From: CAWGXZ01 sp963826695
GTDB lineage: Bacteria > Pseudomonadota > Gammaproteobacteria > Burkholderiales > Burkholderiaceae_C
DNA: 64,000 nucleotides
Direction: 5' to 3'
NCBI GenBank assembly: GCA_963826695.1
Contig: CAWGXZ010000007.1
Location: forward strand, 62,001-126,000
How positions within the stretch are numbered: the stretch's first letter is position 1; the number at the start of each line of letters is the position of its first letter. This document shows, piece after piece, positions 1 through 11,366 of this stretch. The notes under the pieces are model-generated. The model made no database searches. It had not been told where the DNA came from and was given only the letters and a program-made list of their open reading frames with translations. Position numbers and translations under genes: made by a program.

Positions 1-253
1 GCTCGGGATTGCGGCTGCCGCCCACGAGGCCCCCGGCGCACTGGCGAGGACGGTTCGCTCGACGCTCGGCGAACGTGGCGCCGGGCTTGCCGAGATGCTG
101 ACGGCCATCGACGCCCACCGCTACGGCCGCACGCCACGGCTCCGACCCGACTCGGCCCTGACGCGCCGCTTCATCGGCGAGGTGCGGCGGCTGGCGGGCG
201 AGGCCCGCATGCAAGGTGGTTCTCGCCCGGAGGATTCGCAGCGTGCAACCTGA
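1..253 (+). CDS. C-terminal fragment, probably a TgpA-like transglutaminase membrane protein
   Basis: The window opens inside a forward reading frame whose codons begin at base 2 and which ends in TGA at 251-253, giving the last 83 residues of a protein. The fragment contains the pattern E-A-P followed about 25 residues later by H-R-Y-G and then a basic, Leu/Arg-rich tail. That spacing resembles the C-terminal end (DUF4129 part) of DUF3488/TgpA transglutaminase-like membrane proteins, which are common in betaproteobacteria. The catalytic and membrane parts lie outside the window, so the identification rests on a short weak match. It lies 86 bases upstream of mltB on the same strand. Confidence is high that the frame is coding and low for the family. 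Confidence 0.4.
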   Translation, partial: LGIAAAAHEAPGALARTVRSTLGERGAGLAEMLTAIDAHRYGRTPRLRPDSALTRRFIGEVRRLAGEARMQGGSRPEDSQRAT

Positions 254-339
254 GTGACGCTGCGACGCCGGCTGGCTGCGCGGCCCGCGTGCCCGACAAT
301 TCAAGCTCCAGTTCCGAGCCGTTTCCCCTGCGCCTTCTC

Positions 340-1449
340 ATGACCTTCACCGCTCCCGCGCTCCTCCTGGCGCTGCTCGTCTCTGCGGGCGTGTGCACGG
401 CTGCCGACGGCGCCAAGCGTGCCACTTCGAAGAAGGTCAAGACGGCGGCGCCGCAGCGCACGGCTGCCCTTCCACCCAAGCCCACTGGCGATCTTCCCGA
501 CGTCGTCACCTACGGGCGCCGCAGCGACGTGGTCGCGTTCGCCGCGGACGTCGCTGCACGGCACGGGCTGGATGCCGAAGCCCTGGTCTCCAGCCTGGCG
601 CAGGCGCGTTACCAGCCCAGCGTGGCGCGGCTGATCATGCCGCCGCCGGCTGGCAGTGCAAAGAACTGGCAGGCCTATCGCGCCCGCTTCGTCGAGCCGG
701 TCCGGCTGCGTGCCGGCCAGGCATTCCGGCAGGCCAATGCCGGCTGGCTGGCGCGCGCGCAGAGCCTCTACGGCGTTCCGGAATCGGTCGTGCTCGGGAT
801 CATCGGCGTCGAAACGCTCTACGGGCGTCACATGGGCGGGTTTCGCACGCTCGACGCGCTGGCGACCCTGACGTTCGACTTCCCCACCGGGCGGCGCGAC
901 CGCAGCGGCTTCTTTCGCGACGAACTCGAGCACTTCCTGCTGTTCTGCGGTCGCGAGCGGGTCGACCCGCTGAGCGTCACCGGCAGCTATGCCGGCGCAA
1001 TCGGCATTCCGCAGTTCATGCCCAGCAGCATCCTGCGCTATGCCGTCGATTTCGACGGCGATGGCCGCATCGATCTGCGCGGCAATCCTGCCGATGCGAT
1101 CGGCAGCGTGGCCAATTACCTGGCTGCCTTCGGCTGGCAGCCGGGCCTGCCGACGCATTTCGCTGCCGCTGCGCCGACCGAGGTGGTCGACCGGGCGGCA
1201 CTGCTGGCGCCCGACATCCTGCCGAGCTTCAGTGCGCAGCAGTTGGTCGAGCGCAACGCCCGGCTCGAGGCGGCAGCGCTGGCGCATCCGGGCAAGCTGG
1301 CGCTGGTCGAGCTGCAGAACGGCGACGCCGCGCCGAGCTATGTCGCCGGGACGACGAACTTCTACGCGATCACGCGCTACAACTGGTCGAGCTACTACGC
1401 GATGGCCGTGATCGAGCTTGGCAATGCAGTCGCCGACGACAGTCGCTGA
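340..1449 (+). CDS. mltB: Lytic murein transglycosylase B (MltB/Slt35 family)
   Basis: Cleaves the MurNAc-GlcNAc bond of peptidoglycan with formation of 1,6-anhydro-MurNAc, acting at the periplasmic face. The frame is open from a GTG at 289, but the ATG at 340 is followed directly by a signal-peptide-like stretch (MTFTAPALLLALLVSAG), so I place the start there, giving 369 residues. The family hallmark GVETLYG is present with the expected catalytic Glu at about residue 158. Further on come the GAIGIPQFMPSS segment and an acidic DFDGDGRIDL loop that recalls the EF-hand-like calcium site of Slt35. No lipobox is evident, so the protein is more likely soluble periplasmic than a lipoprotein. It converges with greA, 56 bases away. 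Confidence 0.93.
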   Translation: MTFTAPALLLALLVSAGVCTAADGAKRATSKKVKTAAPQRTAALPPKPTGDLPDVVTYGRRSDVVAFAADVAARHGLDAEALVSSLAQARYQPSVARLIMPPPAGSAKNWQAYRARFVEPVRLRAGQAFRQANAGWLARAQSLYGVPESVVLGIIGVETLYGRHMGGFRTLDALATLTFDFPTGRRDRSGFFRDELEHFLLFCGRERVDPLSVTGSYAGAIGIPQFMPSSILRYAVDFDGDGRIDLRGNPADAIGSVANYLAAFGWQPGLPTHFAAAAPTEVVDRAALLAPDILPSFSAQQLVERNARLEAAALAHPGKLALVELQNGDAAPSYVAGTTNFYAITRYNWSSYYAMAVIELGNAVADDSR

Positions 1450-1505
1450 ACCGGCGCCCGGTCACCCTGACCGGACCGACTTCCGGCGGACTGCCGTGAC
1501 AGCGT

Positions 1506-1982
1506 TCAGACGTAGCGAACTTCGACGATCTCGTAGCTCTTGATTCCGCCGGGCGCCTGGACGTCGGCGACATCGCCGGAAACCTTGCCGATCAAGGCGC
1601 GCGCGATCGGCGAGCTGATCGAGATCAGCCCCTGCTTGAGGTCGGCCTCGTCGTCGCCGACGATCTGGTAGGTCACGCCGGCGCCGCTGGCCTCGTCCTC
1701 GAGGTCGACGGTCGCCCCGAAGACGACACGCCCTTCGGCATGCAAGGCCTTCGGATCGATGACCTGCGCCGCCGCCAGCTTGCCCTCGATCTCGAGAATG
1801 CGGCCTTCGATGAAGCCCTGCTTGTCCTTCGCGGCCTCGTACTCGGCGTTCTCCGACAGATCGCCCTGCGCACGTGCCTCCGAAATCGCCTGGATCACGG
1901 CATGGCGCTCCACGGTCTTGAGCCGGTGCAGCTCCTGCTTGAGCTTCTCCGCGCCTCGCGTGGTGAGGGGAATCGTCGCCAT
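1506..1982 (-). CDS. greA: Transcription elongation factor GreA
   Basis: Rescues backtracked RNA polymerase by stimulating cleavage of the nascent RNA 3' end through the secondary channel. The product has 158 residues, the usual GreA length, and starts MATIPLTTRGAEKL, matching the family N-terminus. For that reason I choose the ATG at 1982 over the two upstream in-frame starts at 1985 and 2000. The coiled-coil hairpin carries the acidic tip D-L-S-E-N-A-E-Y, and the C-terminal FKBP-like domain includes the GDDEAD and ISSPIARALIGK segments typical of GreA. It lies 71 bases downstream of carB on the same strand, so the carA-carB-greA order suggests cotranscription, though an independent promoter in the gap is possible. 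Confidence 0.97.
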   Translation of the reverse strand: MATIPLTTRGAEKLKQELHRLKTVERHAVIQAISEARAQGDLSENAEYEAAKDKQGFIEGRILEIEGKLAAAQVIDPKALHAEGRVVFGATVDLEDEASGAGVTYQIVGDDEADLKQGLISISSPIARALIGKVSGDVADVQAPGGIKSYEIVEVRYV

Positions 1983-2053
1983 CATGAAATCCTGAGACAA
2001 AAATGAAACCGCCGCCCAGCTGGACGGCGGCGTGCAAACGTTGCGTCGGCAGT

Positions 2054-5351
<3,298 letters not shown>

Positions 5352-5359
<8 letters not shown>

Positions 5360-6584
5360 GCTGCACCTCCTGCTGGCGTTCGCTCATCAGGCGGGTAAAG
5401 CGGTCGAACAGGTAGGCGATGTCGTGCGGCCCCGGCGACGCTTCCGGATGCCCCTGGAAGCAGAACGCCGGCCGGTCGGTGCGCGCCAGCCCCTGCAGCG
5501 TGCCGTCGAACAAGCTGACATGGGTCGGCCGCAGGTTCGCCGGCAGCGTCGTCTCGTCGACAGCGAAGCCGTGGTTCTGGCTGGTGATGCTGACCCGGCC
5601 GTCGTCGAGGTCCTTCACCGGATGGTTGGCGCCGTGGTGGCCGAATTTCATCTTGTACGTCTTCGCGCCCGAAGCGAGCGCCATGATCTGGTGGCCGAGG
5701 CAGATGCCGAAAGTCGGAATGCCGCTGTCGATCAGGGTTCGTGCGGCATCGACTGCGTAGTCGCAGGCCGCGGGGTCGCCGGGGCCGTTGGCGAGAAAGA
5801 TACCGTCGGGACGCAGCGCGAGCGCGTCGGCCGCCCCGGCCTGCGCCGGCAACACGGTCAGGCGGCAGCCGCGGCTCGCGAGCATGCGCAGGATGTTGAA
5901 CTTGACCCCGTAGTCGTAGGCAACGACATGAAAGCGCGGCGAGTGCTGCTCACCGTAGCCGCTGCCGAGCTGCCACTCGGTTTGCGACCACTCGTAGCGT
6001 TCGGTGCAGCTGACAACGCGGGCGAGATCGAGCCCGGTCATGGACGGCGCTGCCCTCGCCCGCGAGACAGCCTCCTCGATATGCTGGGCCGAGACGGCGA
6101 CGCCCGCTGGCAGCGCCAGCACACAGCCGTTCTGCGCACCACCGCTGCGCAGCAACCGCGTCAGCCGGCGCGTATCGATGCCGGCAATGCCGACCGTGCC
6201 TTCCCGCTGCAGGTACTGCGACAGGGTCTGTGTCGAACGAAAACTCGACGCCTTCAGCGCCGCGTCCTTGACGATCAGCCCGGCGGCATGAACCCGAGCT
6301 GCCTCGACGTCCTCGTCATTGGTGCCGGTGTTGCCGATGTGCGGATAGGTCAGCGTGACGAGCTGCCGGGCGTAGCTGGGATCGGTGAGGATCTCCTGGT
6401 AGCCGGTCATCGCGGTGTTGAACACCACCTCGCCAACGCTCGCGCCGATGGCGCCGATCGAATGGCCGCGAAACAAGGTGCCGTCTGCAAGGGCAAGCAG
6501 CGCGTGGGGCAGATCGGGCAGCAAGGAAATCTCCGGTGGCTGGATCGAGCCCGTACCTCCAGCGAGCGTCGACGCGGTCGACAC
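5352..6584 (-). CDS. carA: Carbamoyl-phosphate synthase small (glutamine amidotransferase) subunit
   Basis: Glutaminase subunit that supplies ammonia to CarB. The N-terminal CPSase domain contains GEVVFNTAMTGYQEILTDPS. The class I amidotransferase domain has the nucleophile motif GICLGHQ and the His-Glu pair in FQGHPEASPGP. The start is uncertain. The frame opens at a GTG at 6584 (410 residues) with no convincing ribosome site. A TTG at 6524 has GGAG six bases upstream and begins just before the LLPDLP segment, where related proteins usually start (390 residues). The 3' end overlaps carB by 8 bases. A TATAAT hexamer about 70 bases upstream may mark its own promoter. Confidence 0.96.
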
Positions 6585-6656
6585 ATGCTGGCCGGAGTCC
6601 GGTGGACAAAACAGCAGGAGGTTTCGGGCAGGGGGCGAGTACGGAATAACCCGCGA

Positions 6657-6662
6657 ATTATA
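6657..6662 (-). promoter_or_regulatory. Candidate -10 element upstream of carA
   Basis: Read on the reverse strand this is a perfect TATAAT in a locally A/T-rich pocket of otherwise very GC-rich DNA, 73 bases upstream of the GTG start of carA. No convincing -35 hexamer is visible 16-18 bases further upstream, and there is no attenuator-like hairpin or pyrimidine-repeat leader. The assignment is by eye only. Confidence 0.35.
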
Positions 6663-6701
6663 GCCAAGCGCGCCTGGCGATCGGCCTTGCGGCCGAGCGG
6701 T

Positions 6702-7106
6702 TCACGCCAGGGCGGCAACGCCCGCCTTGGCGATCTGCACGTCCTCAGCTGGCTTGGCACCGCTGATGCCGATCGCGCCGACACAATGACCGTCGATCAT
6801 CAGCGGCACGCCGCCCTCGAGCATGCCGGCAAGCGTTGGCGCGCTGAGGAAGGCGGTGCGGCCCTTGTTGATCATCTCTTCATAGGCGCCACTTTCACGC
6901 CGCCCGAGCGCCGCCGTGTTGGCTTTCGCCGGCGCGATGTGCGACGCAATCGGTGCGGCGCCGTCCAGGCGCTGCAGCCACAGCAGGTGACCGCCGTCGT
7001 CGGCGATCGCGATGGCAACCGGCAGCTGCATGCGCAGCGCCTCGGCTTCGCAGGCAGCGGCAATGCGTTTCGCGTCGGCGAGCCCCAGGTAGGATTTTTG
7101 ATTCAT
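6702..7106 (-). CDS. GlcG/HbpS family heme-binding-like protein (DUF336)
   Basis: A compact 134-residue protein of the GlcG/HbpS (DUF336) family, whose members include the secreted heme-binding protein HbpS and the GlcG protein of glycolate operons. Family signatures seen here are the N-terminal YLGLADAKRIAAACEAEA, the central VAIAIADDGGHLL and the C-terminal GGVPLMIDGHCVGAIGISG. There is no signal peptide, so it is predicted to be cytosolic. It lies upstream of carA on the same strand, but the 117-base gap containing a candidate -10 element suggests separate transcription. The real ligand or reaction cannot be told from the sequence; a corrinoid/heme-binding or small-molecule role is only family-level knowledge. 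Confidence 0.8.
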   Translation of the reverse strand: MNQKSYLGLADAKRIAAACEAEALRMQLPVAIAIADDGGHLLWLQRLDGAAPIASHIAPAKANTAALGRRESGAYEEMINKGRTAFLSAPTLAGMLEGGVPLMIDGHCVGAIGISGAKPAEDVQIAKAGVAALA

Positions 7107-7233
7107 GTGTGTCGTCGGTAGTGAGGGAGGCGAGCGTGACTGTAGCCCGCTGCGTCACGATGGAGCAGCGCGGAACTAGAATGCCCCAGCGGCACTCACA
7201 GCCACCGTTCGCCATCAACTTGGAGGTTGTTAC

Positions 7234-7941
7234 ATGAATCAGAACCTGAACCTGCAGACCGCCGATGCCGGCTACGCTGGTTTCGGCGTATCCGTGGAGC
7301 AACGCAGCCGCGTACTCCGCAATACCTACTGGCTGCTGGCGCTGTCGATGGTGCCGACGGTTCTCGGCGCATGGGTGGGCCTCGCCACGGGCATCAACCG
7401 GGCGATGTCGCCGGGAATCGGTCTGGTTGTTTTCCTCGTCGGCGCGTTCGGCTTCATGTTCGCGATCGAGAAGACGAAGAACTCGGCTGCTGGTGTCCCG
7501 GTCCTGCTTGCCTTCACGTTCTTCATGGGCATGATGCTGTCGCGTCTGGTCGGAAGCGTGCTCGGTCTCGCCAACGGCGCCAGTTTGATCATGATGGCCT
7601 TTGCCGGAACCGGGGCGATTTTCCTCGGCATGGCGTCGTTGTCCTCGATCATCAAGCGCGATCTCAGCTCGATGGGCAAGTTCCTGTTCATCGGCATGAT
7701 CATGTTGCTGGTGGCCGGCATCGCGAACATCTTCATCCAGTCGAGCGCATTGATGATCACGCTGTCGGTGCTGGCGATCGGCATTTTCTCGGCGTTCATC
7801 CTGCATGACCTGAAGCGCGTCCAGGACGGCGTGGAGACCAACTACATCACGGCGACACTCGGCGTCTACCTGAGCCTCTACAACGTGTTCCAGTCGCTGC
7901 TTGCGCTGTTCGGCATCTTCGGCGGCAGCAGCAACGACTGA
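7234..7941 (+). CDS. Bax inhibitor-1/YccA family integral membrane protein
   Basis: A 235-residue membrane protein with about seven hydrophobic segments spread from residue 29 to the C-terminus and a short soluble N-terminus. The BI-1/YccA family is recognised by SIIKRDLSSMGKFLFIGM and the C-terminal FILHDLKRVQDG, where the paired acidic residues in the last helices form the proton-sensing site of bacterial BI-1 homologues. YccA in E. coli modulates FtsH; a role in membrane-protein quality control or ion/proton leak here is by analogy. A strong ribosome site (GGAGG) lies 8 bases upstream of the ATG at 7234. Transcription ends at the hairpin at 7963-7985. The divergent HbpS-type gene starts 127 bases away. 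Confidence 0.9.
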   Translation: MNQNLNLQTADAGYAGFGVSVEQRSRVLRNTYWLLALSMVPTVLGAWVGLATGINRAMSPGIGLVVFLVGAFGFMFAIEKTKNSAAGVPVLLAFTFFMGMMLSRLVGSVLGLANGASLIMMAFAGTGAIFLGMASLSSIIKRDLSSMGKFLFIGMIMLLVAGIANIFIQSSALMITLSVLAIGIFSAFILHDLKRVQDGVETNYITATLGVYLSLYNVFQSLLALFGIFGGSSND

Positions 7942-7962
7942 TCGATCGACCTTCCAAGTTCG

Positions 7963-7985
7963 AGGGGCCTTCGGGCCCCTTTTTT
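7963..7985 (+). terminator. Rho-independent terminator after the Bax-inhibitor gene
   Basis: A perfect 7-base-pair stem AGGGGCC/GGCCCCT closed by a TTCG tetraloop is followed by a run of T. It lies 22 bases past the stop codon at 7941. The last T of the run (7985) is also the first base of the converging rlmD stop codon, so the element serves the forward gene. Confidence 0.93.
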
Positions 7986-9421
7986 CATGGGTCGCCCGGC
8001 ACGCCGCGTTCGAACAGCGCAATGCTTTCGACGTGCGCGGTGTGCGCGAACATGTTGACGGCGCCAGCCGCCACGCAGCGGTAGCCGGCCTCGTGCACGA
8101 GCAGCCCTGCGTCACGGGCCAGGGTTGCCGGATTGCAGCTGACATAGAGAATTCGCTGCGGCGGCATGTAGCCATTGCCCGCGCCGACCTGCGTCATTTC
8201 AGCCAGTGCCTTGGCGAGTGCGAAGGCGCCCTCCCGAGGCGGGTCGATCAACCACTTGTCGGCGGGTCCGAGCGAGCGCAGATCGTCGGCTTGCAGCTCG
8301 AACAGATTGCGCACGGAAAAACGCGTCTTCTCTGCCAGGCCGTTCAAGGCGGCGTTCTCGCGTGCCCTGGCGACCAGCGCCTCACTGCCCTCGATGCCGA
8401 GAACGTGCGCCGCCCGCGTGGCCAGCGGCAGGGTGAAGTTCCCGAGACCGCAGAACCAGTCGATCAGTCGCTCGCCCGGCTGCACGTCGAGCAGGCGAAG
8501 CGCGCGACCGACCAGCACCTCGTTGACGGCATGGTTCACCTGGGTGAAGTCGGTCGGCTTGAACGGCATGCGAACGCCGAATTCGGGCAGCGTGTAGGCC
8601 AGCGCGCTGTCCTGCGGATCGAGCGGATGCACGCTGTCAGGCCCCTGCGGTTGCAGCCACCACTGCACCGCGTGCAACGACGCGAACGCCTTCAGTTTCT
8701 CGACGTCTTTCGGCGCAAGCGGCTGCAGATGGCGCAGCACCAACGCCGTCGTCGAGCCGCCCATGGCGACCTCGATCTGCGGCAGGCGATCGGGCTGGCT
8801 CATCGACTCGATCAGCCGGCGCAGGGGAACGAGCAGGTCGCTGACATGGCGCGGCAGCACCTCGCAGCTGTCCATGTCGGCGATGTAACTCGACTTGCGC
8901 TCGTGAAAGCCGACGAGAACGCCACCCTTCTTCGGCACCAGCCGCACCGACAGCCGGGCCCGCAGGCGGTAGCGCCATGCCGGGCCTTCGATCGGCCGCA
9001 GCATGCGGCCGGGACGGACCTTGCCGAGATGCCACAGTGCATCCTCGAGCGCCCGCTGCTTGGTCGTCAGCTGCGCCGTGACGTGCAGATGCTGCATCTT
9101 GCAGCCGCCGCAGTTGCCGAAATGGCGGCAACGCGGCAGCACGCGCTGGGCACTTTCCCGACGCATTGCAACCGGACTTGCCTGTTCCCAACTGTTCTTG
9201 CGTCGGTGGACGGTGACGCGCACCTCCTCGCCGGGCAGGGCACCATCGATGAAAACGACCTTGCCTTCGGCGTTGTGCGCAACACCCTGCCCGTCGAGGT
9301 CGAGCGATTCGACGCGGAGCCATTCGTTGGGACCGGTTGCCGCCGCCGACTCGCGGCGGACCGGGCTGGCGGCAACGTCCGGCGGGCGCGATGCGCCCGC
9401 CACATCGGTCGCGCTGCTCAA
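7985..9421 (-). CDS. rlmD: 23S rRNA (uracil-1939-C5)-methyltransferase RlmD
   Basis: SAM-dependent enzyme that makes m5U1939 in 23S rRNA. After an N-terminal TRAM domain (about residues 32-85) come the iron-sulfur cysteines C98, C104, C107 and, further on, C186. The SAM-binding motif DWFCGLGNF sits near residue 325 and the catalytic Cys is in VSCNPATLARD at about residue 429. This is the full RumA/RlmD set of motifs. The frame has no ATG near the N-terminus: the TTG at 9421 overlaps the nlpD stop as TTGA, and a GTG at 9403 is the alternative. A 9-base-pair palindrome (9381-9401) sits in the first codons, which makes the true start uncertain. Confidence 0.93.
   Translation of the reverse strand: MSSATDVAGASRPPDVAASPVRRESAAATGPNEWLRVESLDLDGQGVAHNAEGKVVFIDGALPGEEVRVTVHRRKNSWEQASPVAMRRESAQRVLPRCRHFGNCGGCKMQHLHVTAQLTTKQRALEDALWHLGKVRPGRMLRPIEGPAWRYRLRARLSVRLVPKKGGVLVGFHERKSSYIADMDSCEVLPRHVSDLLVPLRRLIESMSQPDRLPQIEVAMGGSTTALVLRHLQPLAPKDVEKLKAFASLHAVQWWLQPQGPDSVHPLDPQDSALAYTLPEFGVRMPFKPTDFTQVNHAVNEVLVGRALRLLDVQPGERLIDWFCGLGNFTLPLATRAAHVLGIEGSEALVARARENAALNGLAEKTRFSVRNLFELQADDLRSLGPADKWLIDPPREGAFALAKALAEMTQVGAGNGYMPPQRILYVSCNPATLARDAGLLVHEAGYRCVAAGAVNMFAHTAHVESIALFERGVPGDP
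9381..9401. repeat. GC-rich perfect palindrome at the 5' end of rlmD
   Basis: The sequence forms a 9-base-pair stem GGCGGGCGC/GCGCCCGCC with a GAT loop. Similar GGCGGG...CCCGCC hairpins lie in intergenic DNA at 37847-37862 and 41463-41480. It has no T run, so it is not a standard terminator; it could be a member of a short dispersed palindromic family or a translation-control hairpin at the rlmD start. Confidence 0.4.
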
Positions 9422-10419
9422 CGCGGTGGCAGCAACCGCGCCGGATCGACGGGCTTGCCTTGACGCCGGATTTCGAAGTGCAGCTGCACCCGGTCGGCAT
9501 CGGTCGAGCCCATTTCAGCAATCTTCTGGCCGCGCTTGACCGCCTGGTCTTCCTTGACGTGCAGGCTCTGGTTGTGCGCGTATGCCGTCAGGTAGGTGTT
9601 GTTGTGCTTGAGGATGACCAGATTGCCGTAGCCGCGCAGCCCGGAGCCCGCATAGACCACGCGCCCATCGGCCGACGCGAAGACCGGGTCGCCTGCCTTG
9701 CCGGCGATTGCGAGTCCCTTGCTCTTCGCCTCGTCGAAGGACGTGATCACCGGGCCCTGCGCAGGCCAGGCCCACGGCGGATCGTCCTCAGTTGCGCCCG
9801 GTGACACCGGCGCAGCCGACGGTGCGACGGCCGCAGCGGCCGGTGCGACTGCCGCGGCGGAAGCAGCCGGAAGCGGCGCGGGGGCTGCAGCCACCAATGG
9901 CGCCGGACGGCTGTCGAGCGGACGCGTCTCGACTCTCGCCAGCGTCACCGGACGACTGCCGGCAACACTGGGGTCGACGCCTGGGGGAACCACGCGCAGA
10001 ACCTGTCCCACTTCGATCAGATTGGGATTCTCGAGCGAATTCCAGCGCACCAGATCCTTCCAGTTCTGGCCGTTCTCGAGTCCGATCCGGATCAGCGTAT
10101 CGCCAGGGCGCACCGCGTAGTAGCCCGGCTTGCCGAGATTCTCGATACCTGGCAGCGGCTTGGCCGGCTCGGCTGCCGCCGACGATGCCGCCGGCGCAAT
10201 CGGGACCGGGAGAACCGACGCCGGGCGGCCAGCGCTGCGGCTTTCAACCGGCGCCGGCGCCTTCGGTGCAGCGCATCCAGCGACCAGCAGCAGCGACATC
10301 GATGCGACCAGCACACCGCGGCACGACACAGCACGGATGGTCTTGCGACCTCGCCTGCACGATCCCGTGCAGCTGGTCCCGATCATTTCGCCTATCGTCG
10401 TCATTGCGCACGCCGTCAT
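9418..10419 (-). CDS. nlpD: NlpD-type LysM/LytM-domain lipoprotein (cell-division amidase activator)
   Basis: NlpD-type outer-membrane lipoproteins activate the septal amidase AmiC. After a basic N-terminal region the segment SMSLLLVAGC gives a clear lipobox with the acylated Cys. A LysM domain follows (YYAVRPGDTLIRIGLENGQNW ... EVGQVLRVVP), then an Ala/Pro-rich linker and a C-terminal M23/LytM domain ending QLHFEIRRQGKPVDPARLLP. The zinc residues of active M23 peptidases look degenerate: the first metal motif reads KGLAIAG, and the HxH motif reads QLH. This fits an NlpD/EnvC-type regulator rather than a peptidase. The ATG at 10419 overlaps the pcm stop as ATGA and is my preferred start; ATGs at 10404 and 10386 would shorten a rather long n-region. 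Confidence 0.9.
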   Translation of the reverse strand: MTACAMTTIGEMIGTSCTGSCRRGRKTIRAVSCRGVLVASMSLLLVAGCAAPKAPAPVESRSAGRPASVLPVPIAPAASSAAAEPAKPLPGIENLGKPGYYAVRPGDTLIRIGLENGQNWKDLVRWNSLENPNLIEVGQVLRVVPPGVDPSVAGSRPVTLARVETRPLDSRPAPLVAAAPAPLPAASAAAVAPAAAAVAPSAAPVSPGATEDDPPWAWPAQGPVITSFDEAKSKGLAIAGKAGDPVFASADGRVVYAGSGLRGYGNLVILKHNNTYLTAYAHNQSLHVKEDQAVKRGQKIAEMGSTDADRVQLHFEIRRQGKPVDPARLLPPR

Positions 10420-11366
10420 CGAACAACGCCGGATTTTAGAGGGACGAAGCGCACTTCCTCGTGTACGCAGCGGTGATATCCGCCCTCCGTGCGGTCGATC
10501 ACGACAAGTACCTGGCCACTCGCGGCGTCTCCCACCGGCGCAACCAGTCGGCCGCCAACCGCCAGTTGCCCGAGCCAGGCGGTGACGACATCGCTGCCGC
10601 ATGCGGCAGCGACGATGCTGTCGTAGGGTGCATTGGGAGGGTGACCCAGCAACCCGTCGGCGTAGACCAGACGGACATTGGCACCCCGGGTTGGCGCCAT
10701 CAGTTCACGCGCCCTGTCATGCAGCAGCTTGAGCCGCTCAACGGAAATGACCGAGCGCGCCAACTCCGAGAGAACCGCAGCCTGGTATCCACATCCGGTA
10801 CCGATCTCGAGAACGCGGCCGAGGCTGCCGCTGCTCCGCGCCCGGCGCCCCTGCATCAGCAGCTCGATCATTCGCCCGACCACCGACGGCTTTGAAATCG
10901 TCTGGCCATGGCCGATCGGCAGGCTGGTGTCCTCGTAGGACCGGTTCACGAGTCCCGCGTCGACGAAGTGATGGCGCGGCACACGAGCGATCGCGGCGAG
11001 CACCGCTTCATTGGAAAGCCCGCCACGACGCAGACGTTCGACCATCCGCTGCCGGACGTCGCTCGAGTCCAGACCGACCCCGGTGGCGAGCCTTGGACGC
11101 AACTCGCCGGCATGGCGCAGTGGTTCCTGTGTGCGCAGGGAAAGCCGCCCGGCCGAATCTGCCGTCCGCCCTGCAGGCGGCCCCGTCGCGAGGCTGCCCG
11201 CTGCCGGCGGTGCAGCCGCCCGGGCCATTCGTTCGAGACGCAACGGGAAAAGCGCCCGGCGGGTGACAGCGCCGTGCAAACCCGCTGCTGCGCCGTCGCC
11301 GTCAAGCGTCGCCGCCTCGCTGGTGGCAAGGTGCCCGGTGTGCGACGGCTCGACCGGCAGACTCAA
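10416..11366 (-). CDS. pcm: Protein-L-isoaspartate O-methyltransferase
   Basis: Repairs isoaspartyl damage in proteins by SAM-dependent methylation. The catalytic core starts near residue 100 with VRQRMVERLRRGGL and contains YEDTSLPIGHGQTISKPSVV, the SAM motif VLEIGTGCGYQAAVLSELA and GGRLVAPVG. As read from the TTG at 11366 (TTGA overlap with the surE stop) the protein has 316 residues, with about 95 extra N-terminal residues rich in Ala, Gly and Arg compared with the E. coli enzyme (208). An ATG at 11228 would give 270 residues. The extension may be spurious or a lineage feature. It sits between surE and nlpD, the conserved order, and overlaps both by four bases. Confidence 0.94.
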   Translation of the reverse strand: MSLPVEPSHTGHLATSEAATLDGDGAAAGLHGAVTRRALFPLRLERMARAAAPPAAGSLATGPPAGRTADSAGRLSLRTQEPLRHAGELRPRLATGVGLDSSDVRQRMVERLRRGGLSNEAVLAAIARVPRHHFVDAGLVNRSYEDTSLPIGHGQTISKPSVVGRMIELLMQGRRARSSGSLGRVLEIGTGCGYQAAVLSELARSVISVERLKLLHDRARELMAPTRGANVRLVYADGLLGHPPNAPYDSIVAAACGSDVVTAWLGQLAVGGRLVAPVGDAASGQVLVVIDRTEGGYHRCVHEEVRFVPLKSGVVR

